DNA from: Thiotrichaceae bacterium
GTDB taxonomy: Bacteria; Pseudomonadota; Gammaproteobacteria; Thiotrichales; Thiotrichaceae
NCBI GenBank assembly: GCA_026991755.1
Contig: JALXAX010000135.1
Location: forward strand, 1-48,192
Direction: 5' to 3'
DNA: 48,192 bases
In this document: positions 35,351 to 43,225 of the stretch, piece by piece
Layout of the letters: each line of letters starts with the position of its first letter
Numbering within the stretch: position 1 is the first letter of the stretch
Notes under the pieces: model-generated
Told to the model about the DNA's origin: nothing
Databases searched by the model: none
Seen by the model: only the letters and a program-made list of their open reading frames with translations
Position numbers and translations under genes: made by a program

Positions 35351-36814
35351 TTTTACGTCTATCATCTGTACCGTACCATCAGCAAGCGTTTCAACCATTT
35401 GACCACCTGGCTCTTCCAAGAAGAGTACAATCAAAGCAAATACAGCCGCTGATACGAGACCAATGAATAAGAAGAATTGATTATAGTCTACCAGTGAATT
35501 TGCTGTCAGAAAGATAACTGCACCTACATTACCAAACGCGCCCGCCATACCGGCTATTTGTCCTGTCATACGACGCTGTACTAATGGCACCATCGCATAA
35601 ACAGCACCCGAACCTGCTTTAGAGAAGATACCCGCAACAATACTCAAAGCAACCACCATCCAAACTGACCACTCTCGTGAGATCATACCTAGTGCCAAGA
35701 AGCTAGCGGTAATACCCAAAAAAACAATCATTAAGGTTAAACGTCTACCGATTTTATCACTCAGCCAGCCACCACCAGGGCGTGCGAACAAGTTTATAAC
35801 AGGATAGATTCCCGCCAAGAATGCAGCGGTTACTTTCGGCACATCAAACCATGTTACATATAACATCGCTAACATTGAAACTACCGCTAGTTCAGCGCCA
35901 AATGTCACCAAATAGGCCCAATCTAAAATAGCCACTTGCTTAAATTTAAAACGATGTATTTCTGGTACAGGGTTTTTGAGCATATCTGCATTAACATGCC
36001 AGATTTTCCATGTTTGAATCACAAACATAACCGCCAACCCGATATAAACGGCATACACCGTAGGCTGACCTATCAAGCCCATGTTATTAGGTGATAGTTT
36101 CCATGTAAGTACCGCTAGCGCAAAGTACAGCGGGATATTCATCACTATATATAAAGCTAAATCCTTACCGCTAGTGACTTCCATTGCACCTGATTTTTTA
36201 GGTTTAAAATAGGTAGAGCCTTTAGGCGTATTACTGACAATGAAATAGTAAAGCACACCATATAAAATCGCAGCAGCACTAGCAAAAGTAATTGCATAGC
36301 GCCATCCATTATCACCATACATCACCGCTATAAAGGGCAAGGTCATCGCAGCTCCTGCTGAACCGAAGTTACCCCATCCACCATAAATACCTTGAGCAAT
36401 ACCTGTTTGCTTGGCAGGAAACCACTCACCAATCATGCGGATTCCGACAACAAAGCCACCACCTATAAAGCCTGATAAGAAGCGGATAAGCGCCAACTTT
36501 TCATAGCTATCTGCCCATGCAAAGAGAATGCTGATCAATCCTCCCAAGACTAGAATACTGGTAAACATGATGCGCGGCCCGAGCTTATCTACCAACATGC
36601 CGACGATAATCCGCGCAGGGATGGTCATCGCCACATTTAAGATCAGCAATACTTTAGCTTGCTGATCTGTTAAGCCTAATGCCTCCGTAATAAAGGGCAT
36701 CATCGGGCCAAGGCTTAACCACACCACGAAGGTCATAAAAAAAGCAAACCACGTGTAGTGCAATATTCTGATATTGGCTTTTTTGAAATTAAATAAATTA
36801 AAACTATCAGACAT
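35348..36814 (-). CDS. narK: Nitrate/nitrite transporter NarK (NNP family, MFS)
   Basis: 488-residue inner-membrane transporter with about twelve helices. NNP features: WLSLGPMMPFITEALGLT near residue 35, the MFS loop GMLVDKLGPRIMFT near 73, the nitrate signature GGWGNFGSAGAA near 145 in TM5, and GGGWLSDKIGRR near 345 followed by GMAGAFGNVGAV in TM11. Given the genes across the spacer (nirBD, nasA), it most likely imports nitrate for assimilation. A sigma-54 promoter is present about 105 bases before the start. Its stop lies in a palindromic element. Confidence 0.95.
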   Translation of the reverse strand: MSDSFNLFNFKKANIRILHYTWFAFFMTFVVWLSLGPMMPFITEALGLTDQQAKVLLILNVAMTIPARIIVGMLVDKLGPRIMFTSILVLGGLISILFAWADSYEKLALIRFLSGFIGGGFVVGIRMIGEWFPAKQTGIAQGIYGGWGNFGSAGAAMTLPFIAVMYGDNGWRYAITFASAAAILYGVLYYFIVSNTPKGSTYFKPKKSGAMEVTSGKDLALYIVMNIPLYFALAVLTWKLSPNNMGLIGQPTVYAVYIGLAVMFVIQTWKIWHVNADMLKNPVPEIHRFKFKQVAILDWAYLVTFGAELAVVSMLAMLYVTWFDVPKVTAAFLAGIYPVINLFARPGGGWLSDKIGRRLTLMIVFLGITASFLALGMISREWSVWMVVALSIVAGIFSKAGSGAVYAMVPLVQRRMTGQIAGMAGAFGNVGAVIFLTANSLVDYNQFFLFIGLVSAAVFALIVLFLEEPGGQMVETLADGTVQMIDVK

Positions 36815-36917
36815 TGTTAAATTCTCATTGATTAAATGGCAAGACCTCTAAGCAACTCTGCTCAGATTATTCAGAAATTTCTAAACATATTGATCATTTC
36901 CTTTCAAAGGATTGAAA

Positions 36918-36934
36918 TGCAATTTCTGTGCCAG
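36918..36934 (-). promoter_or_regulatory. Sigma-54 promoter of narK
   Basis: On the minus strand the site reads CTGGCACAGAAATTGCA: TGGCAC-N5-TTGC with the correct spacing between the -24 GG and -12 GC. It lies about 105 bases before narK. Needs an enhancer-binding activator, here probably NtrC. Confidence 0.8.
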
Positions 36935-36952
36935 TTCAAACAGCACTCAATT

Positions 36953-36975
36953 AATTCCACTAGGTTAGTGGAATT
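36953..36975. promoter_or_regulatory. Perfect 10-bp inverted repeat upstream of the narK promoter
   Basis: AATTCCACTA-ggt-TAGTGGAATT. It lies about 20 bases upstream of the narK sigma-54 -24 element. It may bind a dimeric regulator (repressor or IHF-like co-factor not implied). The sequence does not match the NtrC or NarL consensus. Confidence 0.5.
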
Positions 36976-37169
36976 TTATAGTAAAAGTAACGCGACTAAA
37001 GCCACACTTTCTAACCCATGGAAGCGCGATTTTAATCGGACTAAAGCAAGCACACTTTAAAAACAGCTCAATTACAAAAACTATTGAAGAGTACAAACAA
37101 ATTTACATAATCAGTAAATTCTAATCTTCTAATAAGGTCTAGCTGACGACGGTAGCGAGCTATTACAAC

Positions 37170-37186
37170 CGCACTCTTCTAGTGCA
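37170..37186. promoter_or_regulatory. NtrC-like enhancer site between narK and nirB
   Basis: CGCAC-N7-GTGCA matches the NtrC dyad TGCAC-N7-GTGCA with one mismatch. It lies roughly midway, about 220-240 bases upstream of each of the two divergent sigma-54 promoters, so it could serve both. The remainder of the 666-base spacer holds no gene; short open frames there lack ribosome sites. Confidence 0.6.
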
Positions 37187-37406
37187 ACAACCGACTACTT
37201 TGTACCAATAATGACCAGTTAGCTAACGCAGTTTATCGATTGCTCTGTAATTTTACGATCACTTAAAATGATTTGAGCTATGCATATCATCTATACAAAC
37301 TCTCCCACACAATAGCTGTAGACATATCTATACAACAACCTCATACCCCCACAAGAATCAGTAAATGGCTATATTCTAACATTCAATATTTATGCAGTTA
37401 GGAGAA

Positions 37407-37423
37407 TTGGCACAAGAATTGCA
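37407..37423 (+). promoter_or_regulatory. Sigma-54 promoter of the nirB-nirD-nasA operon
   Basis: TTGGCACAAGAATTGCA has the -24 GG (37409-10) and -12 GC (37421-22) at exact spacing. The start of transcription would be near 37434, leaving a leader of about 45 bases that ends in AGGAGA before nirB, too short for an antitermination leader. Confidence 0.88.
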
Positions 37424-37480
37424 TTCTATCTCTTATTAAGGAACCAATAACCTATTTAAAGCGAATTTCAGGAGAGCTTA

Positions 37481-39910
37481 ATGAAACAGAATCTGGTACT
37501 AATCGGCAACGGCATGGCAGGTATGCGCTGTATTGAGGAATTACTCAAGCTAGAGCCCGAAAAATACACTATCACTGTTTTTGGTGAAGAGCCTTACGGT
37601 AACTACAACCGCATCATGCTTTCTCCCGTGCTAGCGAATGAAAAAACTCTTGATGAGATTATGCTCAATGATGAGCAGTGGTATGTCGATAACAATGTAA
37701 CTCTTATTAAAGGCAACAAAGTCACTGAAATCCATCGTGCACGTAAAGAAGTGGTTGCTGAAGATGGAACAACCACCCCTTACGACCGTTTACTGATAGC
37801 CACTGGCTCCACCTCATTTATGTTGCCACTGCCTGGCGCTGACAAATACGGCGTGATCGGCTTCCGTGATGTACAGGATGTTGACACCATGGTTGAGACA
37901 GCAGAACAGTACAAAACAGCAGTGGTTATCGGTGGTGGTTTACTTGGCTTAGAAGCAGCTAACGGCCTAATGAAGCAAGGCATGGATGTAACCGTTGTAC
38001 ATCTTATGGATACCTTAATGGAACGCCAACTCAACGAACCTGCTGCAAAAATGCTACAAGCTTCATTAGAAGAAAAAGGCATGAAATTCCTCATGGATCA
38101 CGCAACGGAAGAAATTCTAGGCGATGACCGTGTAACAGGTTTGAAATTCACTAACGGCACACAAGTTGATGCTGACCTCGTGGTGATGGCAGTAGGTATC
38201 AAGCCTAACTTCGAGCTTGCTCAATCAGCAGGGCTACACTGCGAACACGGTATTGTGGTGAGTGACACGATGCAAACGTTTGACCCTAATATCTATTCTG
38301 TCGGTGAGTGTGTACAGCATCGTGGTGCTACTTACGGCCTAGTGGCTCCTTTATTTGAGCAAGCTAAAGTAGCTGCAAACCATTTGGCAGAATTAGGCAT
38401 AGCACGCTATGAAGGCACAGTTACATCAACCATGTTGAAAGTAACAGGTATTGATTTATTCTCGGCGGGTGACTTCCACGGTGATGATGATACCGATGAA
38501 CTTGTTTTCCACGATGCCTCAAATGGCGTTTACAAGAAAATCGTATTGCGCGACGAAGTCATTGTTGGCGCGGTACTTTATGGTGACACCATAGATGGCA
38601 CCTGGTACTTCCAAATGATGAAGGACGAAACCAATATTTCGGACTTCCGTAACACCGTTCTATTCGGACAAGCTCACTTAGGTGATGCCGGTCACGGTGA
38701 TGAAACCCGCGTAGCCGCCATGAAAGACAGCGACGAAATCTGTGGCTGTAACGGTGTTAACAAAGGTGAGATTGTTAATAGCATTATCGACAAAAAGCTA
38801 TTTACGCTTGAGGATGTTCGTGCACATACCAAAGCCTCTGCCTCTTGTGGGTCATGTACAGGTTTGGTTGAATCTTTATTAGCACACACTTTAGGCGGTG
38901 ACTATTCAGAAGCACCTAGTAAAAAGCCTATGTGTGGTTGTACGGACCTAACACATGATGAAGTTCGTGCAGGTATTCGTAAGCTTGGACTTAAAAACCA
39001 TGAAGAAGTTAGAAGATCACTAGATTGGAAAACAGATGACGGTTGTGCGGTGTGTCGTCAAGCGACCAACTACTACTTACTGTGCGAGTATCCTGATTAC
39101 AATGACCCACAATCTCGCTTCATTAACGAACGCGCCCACGGCAACATCCAGAAAGACGGCTCTTATTCTGTAGTTCCTCGTATGTTTGGTGGCATGTGTA
39201 CACCTGCTGATTTACGTGCGATAGCCGATGTAGCCGACAAATACGAAGTACCTGAAATGAAAGTAACAGGTGGTCAGCGTATTGATATGTTTGGCATCAA
39301 AAAAGAACAACTACCTGCCATGTGGAAAGATTTGTCGAATGCTGGTTTTGTATCAGGTCACGCTTATGGTAAAGCCATGCGTACCTGTAAAACCTGTGTA
39401 GGCGATAGCTGGTGTCGCATGGGAACTCAAGACTCAACCGGTTTAGGTATCAAGCTGGAAGAACTCACCTGGGGCTCTTGGATGCCACATAAATACAAAC
39501 TAGCCGTGTCGGGTTGCCCTAGAAACTGTGCTGAAGCGACGATTAAAGACTTTGGTGTCGTGTGTGTAGATTCAGGCTATGAGTTACACGTCGGCGGAAA
39601 TGGTGGTATTAAAGTGCGCGTGACGGACTTCCTAATCAAAGTAGACACAGAAGAAGAAGTATTGGAATATGCAGGTGCATTTGCTCAGTTCTACCGTGAA
39701 GATGCGCACTATCTTGAGCGTACTGCGCCTTGGATCGAACGTGTTGGATTGCAGAAAATCAAAGATGCAATTGTTGATGATGAAGCCAACCGTAAAGCTT
39801 TGCATGAGCGCTTTAAAGTATCACAAAAACCTTCGCAGATAGACCCTTGGAAGAAGATTGCCGATGGTGCAGAAGCGAATGAATTTGCTGCTATTAAGGT
39901 AACAGGTTAA
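37481..39910 (+). CDS. nirB: Assimilatory nitrite reductase [NAD(P)H] large subunit NirB
   Basis: 809-residue cytoplasmic enzyme reducing nitrite to ammonium. Domains in order: FAD/NAD(P) oxidoreductase (LIGNGMAGMRCIEELL; VIGGGLLGLEAANGL near 150), a first BFD-type [2Fe-2S] module near 420-470 (CGCNGVNKGEIVNSI, SCGSCTGLVE), a second cysteine cluster near 485-530 (CGCTDLTHDEVR, GCAVCRQA), then the sulfite/nitrite reductase half with the siroheme-[4Fe-4S] cysteines in CKTCVGDSWCRMGTQDS and SGCPRNCAEA. Head of the operon with nirD and nasA under a sigma-54 promoter. Confidence 0.97.
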   Translation: MKQNLVLIGNGMAGMRCIEELLKLEPEKYTITVFGEEPYGNYNRIMLSPVLANEKTLDEIMLNDEQWYVDNNVTLIKGNKVTEIHRARKEVVAEDGTTTPYDRLLIATGSTSFMLPLPGADKYGVIGFRDVQDVDTMVETAEQYKTAVVIGGGLLGLEAANGLMKQGMDVTVVHLMDTLMERQLNEPAAKMLQASLEEKGMKFLMDHATEEILGDDRVTGLKFTNGTQVDADLVVMAVGIKPNFELAQSAGLHCEHGIVVSDTMQTFDPNIYSVGECVQHRGATYGLVAPLFEQAKVAANHLAELGIARYEGTVTSTMLKVTGIDLFSAGDFHGDDDTDELVFHDASNGVYKKIVLRDEVIVGAVLYGDTIDGTWYFQMMKDETNISDFRNTVLFGQAHLGDAGHGDETRVAAMKDSDEICGCNGVNKGEIVNSIIDKKLFTLEDVRAHTKASASCGSCTGLVESLLAHTLGGDYSEAPSKKPMCGCTDLTHDEVRAGIRKLGLKNHEEVRRSLDWKTDDGCAVCRQATNYYLLCEYPDYNDPQSRFINERAHGNIQKDGSYSVVPRMFGGMCTPADLRAIADVADKYEVPEMKVTGGQRIDMFGIKKEQLPAMWKDLSNAGFVSGHAYGKAMRTCKTCVGDSWCRMGTQDSTGLGIKLEELTWGSWMPHKYKLAVSGCPRNCAEATIKDFGVVCVDSGYELHVGGNGGIKVRVTDFLIKVDTEEEVLEYAGAFAQFYREDAHYLERTAPWIERVGLQKIKDAIVDDEANRKALHERFKVSQKPSQIDPWKKIADGAEANEFAAIKVTG

Positions 39911-39977
39911 CACTTTAGCCGTACGTTACATGTAAAGAACAAGCACCCAATTAAAGAACAAAACATAGAGAAACATT

Positions 39978-40292
39978 ATGAGCAACTGGTTAGAAATATC
40001 ACCCCTCGACCAAATCCCTGTACTCGGCTCAAGAGTCGTAGAAACAGATAACGAAAACATCGCTATCTTTCGTGGTAAAGATGATAATGTATTCGCCATT
40101 AAAGATAGCTGTCCGCATAAACAAGGCCCTCTGTCTCAGGGCATTATGCATGGCACATCAGTAACCTGCCCTTTGCATAACTGGAAAATTGATCTCAATT
40201 CTGGTGAAGCACTCGGCGCTGACGAAGGCTGTACTAATGTGTTTGAAACCAAAATAGAAAATGGCATCGTATTTTTAAAGTCACCCGCTTAA
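39978..40292 (+). CDS. nirD: Nitrite reductase small subunit NirD, Rieske type
   Basis: 104-residue Rieske-fold subunit of nitrite reductase. Unlike enteric NirD, it keeps all four cluster ligands: CPHKQGPLSQG and CPLHNWKIDL (CxH ... CxxH), so it should bind a [2Fe-2S] cluster. In the centre of the operon, 67 bases after nirB and 13 before nasA. Confidence 0.95.
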   Translation: MSNWLEISPLDQIPVLGSRVVETDNENIAIFRGKDDNVFAIKDSCPHKQGPLSQGIMHGTSVTCPLHNWKIDLNSGEALGADEGCTNVFETKIENGIVFLKSPA

Positions 40293-40305
40293 ACGAGAAA
40301 GTATT

Positions 40306-42510
40306 ATGCTATTTGGTCGTGGTAAAAAGAACCCCATCAAAATTGCCGATAAACAAGTCCATGAGTGGAAATACGCAACCTGTGGCTATTGTTCAACAGG
40401 TTGCGCCATTGAAGTAGGCTTGGATAAAGACGGTAGAGCCGTCTCATCTCGCGGTGTCGGCAATGCGGATGTAAACCGTGGCAAACTTTGCCTAAAGGGT
40501 ATTTTTGAGCACGAGCTGTTTGAGTCAGATGGTCGCGGTACTGAACCTAAAATGCGCGATAGCTATAAGGATGAATGGCAAACCACTGACTGGGATACCG
40601 CGCTGGATAAAACCTACGAAGAGATTCGTCGTGTACAAGAAAAGTATGGGCGCGATTCTGTAGCCGTTATCTCAACAGGGCAAATGCTTACCGAAGAGTT
40701 CTACACCCTCGGCAAGTTAACTCGTGGATTAATCGGCACCAACAACTACGACGGCAACACTACGCTTTGCATGGCATCAGCCGTATCGGGCTATAAACGC
40801 TCCTTCGGATCAGACGGACCTCCCGGATGTTATGAGGATTTCGAGCATACCGACATACTCTTCGCTTGGGGTTCTAACCTGCCAGAGCAACACCCGATTA
40901 TCTACTGGCGCATGAAGGAAGCACAGGAGAAAAAAGGCTTTCCTCTTATCGTTATTGACCCTCGCGTAACCATGTTGGCACAAAATGCAGATCGTCATTT
41001 AACCATTACACCTGGCACTGATGTGGTGTTAATGAACGCCATGATGCATGTAATTCTGGATGAAGGCTTGGAAGACCGTCGCTATATCGAAGCCAACACC
41101 AACGGCATCGAAGAACTAGAAGCAGAAGTGGCTAAATACGACCCAGTAACCGCTGCTAAAATTTGCGGTATCGATGAAGATACGATTCGTGCCGTAGCCC
41201 GTCAATTCGCTAACGCTAAATCAGCTATGCAAATCTGGACGATGGGTATTAACCAAAGCACCCATGGCTCAGATGGCGTAGTAGGCATAAACAACCTCGC
41301 TCTAATCACGGGCAATATTGGCATCCCCGGTGGCACAAGCTTGTCAATTACAGGTCAATGTAATGCCATGGGAACACGCGAATGGTCATCCTGTTCGGGC
41401 TTACCCAACCACCGTTTATTAGAAAACGAGCAAGACCGCGAAGACATCGCCAAATTCTGGAATATCGACCCTGAGTTTTTCCCGAAGAAGCGGGGTATGT
41501 TCCAGACCGATATTTATCAGGCAATGGAATTAGGTCAAATCAAAGGCTTATGGTTAATCGCCACCAACCCGATGAGCTCACTTCCTAACACCGCACGTGT
41601 CCGTAGGGCGATGGAACAATTAGAGTTCTGTGTAGTTCAAGATTGCTATGAAGATACGGAAAGCGCGCAATACGGCACCGTGTATCTCCCCGCTGGCACA
41701 TGGGCAGAAAAAGACGGCGTAATGACTAATACGGAAAGACGCATCAATGTAGTTAAACCCGTTATCAAACCTCACGGCAACTCCAAACCTGACTTGTGGA
41801 TTTTTAACCGTATGGCTGAGCGTTTTAACGTTGATAGTAAGGTGAGTTTCCCTGAAAAAGCAGCTGATATTTTCCTAGAAATGGGAACACTCTCAGAAGG
41901 ACGTTTATCCGATAACTCTGGAATGACCCATGAGTTAATTGAAAAAAACCGTGGTATTCAGTGGCCCTACACTAAACAACAAGCTGAAAATGGCGAAGCA
42001 CCCGCTCAAGGTGGCGTAAGGCTTTATACCGAAGATGGCACATTTCGCTATGCCGATGGTAAAGCGAAATTAATCCCACTGCCTTTTATTGATAACAATG
42101 AAGTGCCTGATGATAAATTTCCGTTCTGGCTCAACACAGGTCGGTTAATTGAGCACTGGCATGGTCGCACCAAGACGGGAAAGCTGGGTAACAATAATAA
42201 ATACAGCCCTATCCCCTTTGCGGAGATGAGCCCTGATGCAGCCAAAGAACTGGGCATTATAGCGGGTGATTATATTCGTATTATCTCCAAACGCTCTGAT
42301 GCCATTGTGATGGCACAGCTGACTCATCGCGTACCTAAGAACATGATATTTGTACCGTTTCATTTCCATGATTGTGTAAATCGCGTGACATTAGGGTTGC
42401 TTGATCCGCATTCGCGGCAGCCTGCTTATAAGCAATCAGCTGTTCGCATTGAACGAATAGATGATCAGAAAGCAGCGGCTCAGACCAGTATGGAAATGCG
42501 CAAGTTTTAG
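40306..42510 (+). CDS. nasA: Assimilatory nitrate reductase catalytic subunit NasA
   Basis: 734-residue Mo-bis-MGD enzyme reducing nitrate to nitrite. The N-terminal [4Fe-4S] motif is CGYCSTGCAIEVG with the fourth cysteine in GKLCLKGI. Later parts: GNTTLCMASAVSGYKRSFG near 145 with the probable Mo-ligand cysteine, GINQSTHGSDGVVGINNLAL near 320, CNAMGTREWSSCSGLPNHR, and the C-terminal molybdopterin domain (LNTGRLIEHWHGRTKTG; RQPAYKQSAVRIE). There is no Tat signal, so it is cytoplasmic. It lacks the C-terminal BFD-like [2Fe-2S] domain of the Klebsiella NasA, so electrons must come from another protein, probably the ferredoxin/DmsC-like fusion encoded downstream. Confidence 0.95.
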   Translation: MLFGRGKKNPIKIADKQVHEWKYATCGYCSTGCAIEVGLDKDGRAVSSRGVGNADVNRGKLCLKGIFEHELFESDGRGTEPKMRDSYKDEWQTTDWDTALDKTYEEIRRVQEKYGRDSVAVISTGQMLTEEFYTLGKLTRGLIGTNNYDGNTTLCMASAVSGYKRSFGSDGPPGCYEDFEHTDILFAWGSNLPEQHPIIYWRMKEAQEKKGFPLIVIDPRVTMLAQNADRHLTITPGTDVVLMNAMMHVILDEGLEDRRYIEANTNGIEELEAEVAKYDPVTAAKICGIDEDTIRAVARQFANAKSAMQIWTMGINQSTHGSDGVVGINNLALITGNIGIPGGTSLSITGQCNAMGTREWSSCSGLPNHRLLENEQDREDIAKFWNIDPEFFPKKRGMFQTDIYQAMELGQIKGLWLIATNPMSSLPNTARVRRAMEQLEFCVVQDCYEDTESAQYGTVYLPAGTWAEKDGVMTNTERRINVVKPVIKPHGNSKPDLWIFNRMAERFNVDSKVSFPEKAADIFLEMGTLSEGRLSDNSGMTHELIEKNRGIQWPYTKQQAENGEAPAQGGVRLYTEDGTFRYADGKAKLIPLPFIDNNEVPDDKFPFWLNTGRLIEHWHGRTKTGKLGNNNKYSPIPFAEMSPDAAKELGIIAGDYIRIISKRSDAIVMAQLTHRVPKNMIFVPFHFHDCVNRVTLGLLDPHSRQPAYKQSAVRIERIDDQKAAAQTSMEMRKF

Positions 42511-42610
42511 TAAACAATGTGCAAGACTTGAGCTTTGAATTTTGTATTACTTCACTCTAAAAAAGAAACAATTAAAGCTAGATTAACGATGTTCAACCTA
42601 CAATAAAAAC

Positions 42611-42943
42611 ATGAACATCAAACAAAAAGCCAGACAACTAAGAGCCCACCAAACTGATGCAGAGCAAGCTTTCTGGAAGTTGGTAAAAGGAAAACAAATA
42701 AACGGTTATAAGTTTCGTAGGCAGCACCCGATTCCACCCTACATAGTGGATTTTATCTGTCCTGAAAAAAAACTAATTATTGAGTTAGACGGAGGGCAAC
42801 ATGCTGAAACAGTTTCTTATGACCAAAAGAGAACAATGTTCTTAGAGTCTAAAGACTATCAAGTTTTACGATTCTGGAATGATGAAGTATTAAAGAATAT
42901 TTCGGGTGTTTATGAGGTATTGGTTAAACATCTGGATGATTGA
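42611..42943 (+). CDS. DUF559 endonuclease-like protein
   Basis: 110 residues of the DUF559 family, a PD-(D/E)XK fold related to Vsr endonucleases. Conserved: ARQLRAHQTDAEQAFW, GYKFRRQHPIPPYIVDFICP and the catalytic-like IIELDGGQH, then VLRFWNDEVLKN. Its function is unknown; such genes are spread by horizontal transfer and often occur beside short GC-rich repeats, as here. It interrupts the nitrate operon between nasA and the Fe-S/membrane gene and has no role in nitrogen metabolism that I can see. Confidence 0.9.
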   Translation: MNIKQKARQLRAHQTDAEQAFWKLVKGKQINGYKFRRQHPIPPYIVDFICPEKKLIIELDGGQHAETVSYDQKRTMFLESKDYQVLRFWNDEVLKNISGVYEVLVKHLDD

Positions 42944-42959
42944 AGGATTAACGACCTGA

Positions 42960-43210
42960 GTTCCCTCCCTTTAGCAAGGGGACGAGCGCATGGAGCAGCT
43001 GCCGAAGGTTAGAGTGGGGATAAGAGATTCAAATACACTTCGGTGCTTGAATCTTTACACCCCCACCCCAGCCCTCCCCCTTTAAGGGGGAGGGAGCTAA
43101 AAGTGCTTAATCTAGAGTAACGATTAAATTAATCACCCCTCTCTATACTTCTTCCGACAGGAAGAAGAACAGTCCCCTCCCTTTTTAAAGGGGAGGGTTA
43201 GGGTGGGGTT
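42960..43210. repeat. GC-rich inverted repeats following the DUF559 gene
   Basis: Three related blocks: 42960-43020 (CCCTCCCTTTAGCAAGGGG ... AGAGTGGGG), 43058-43096 (CCCCCACCCCAGCCCTCCCC then TTTAAGGGGGAGGG) and 43172-43210 (CCCCTCCCTTTTTAAAGGGG then AGGGTTAGGGTGGGG). The second and third are reverse complements of each other; each has an internal CCCT..AGGG hairpin. Additional hairpins: GATTCAA/TTGAATC (43026-43053) and CTTCTTCC/GGAAGAAG (43148-43167). Such blocks can act as terminators or as ends of a DUF559-bearing cassette. Confidence 0.75.
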
Positions 43211-43225
43211 AAACCGAGTAAAAAA

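Noticed and set aside
36836-37060. 74-codon open frame in the narK-nirB spacer
   Set aside because: It lies across the narK sigma-54 promoter and the perfect dyad and has no ribosome site.
43026-43210. CRISPR array from repeated GC-rich blocks
   Set aside because: The blocks are inverted, unequal in length and irregularly spaced, with no cas genes.
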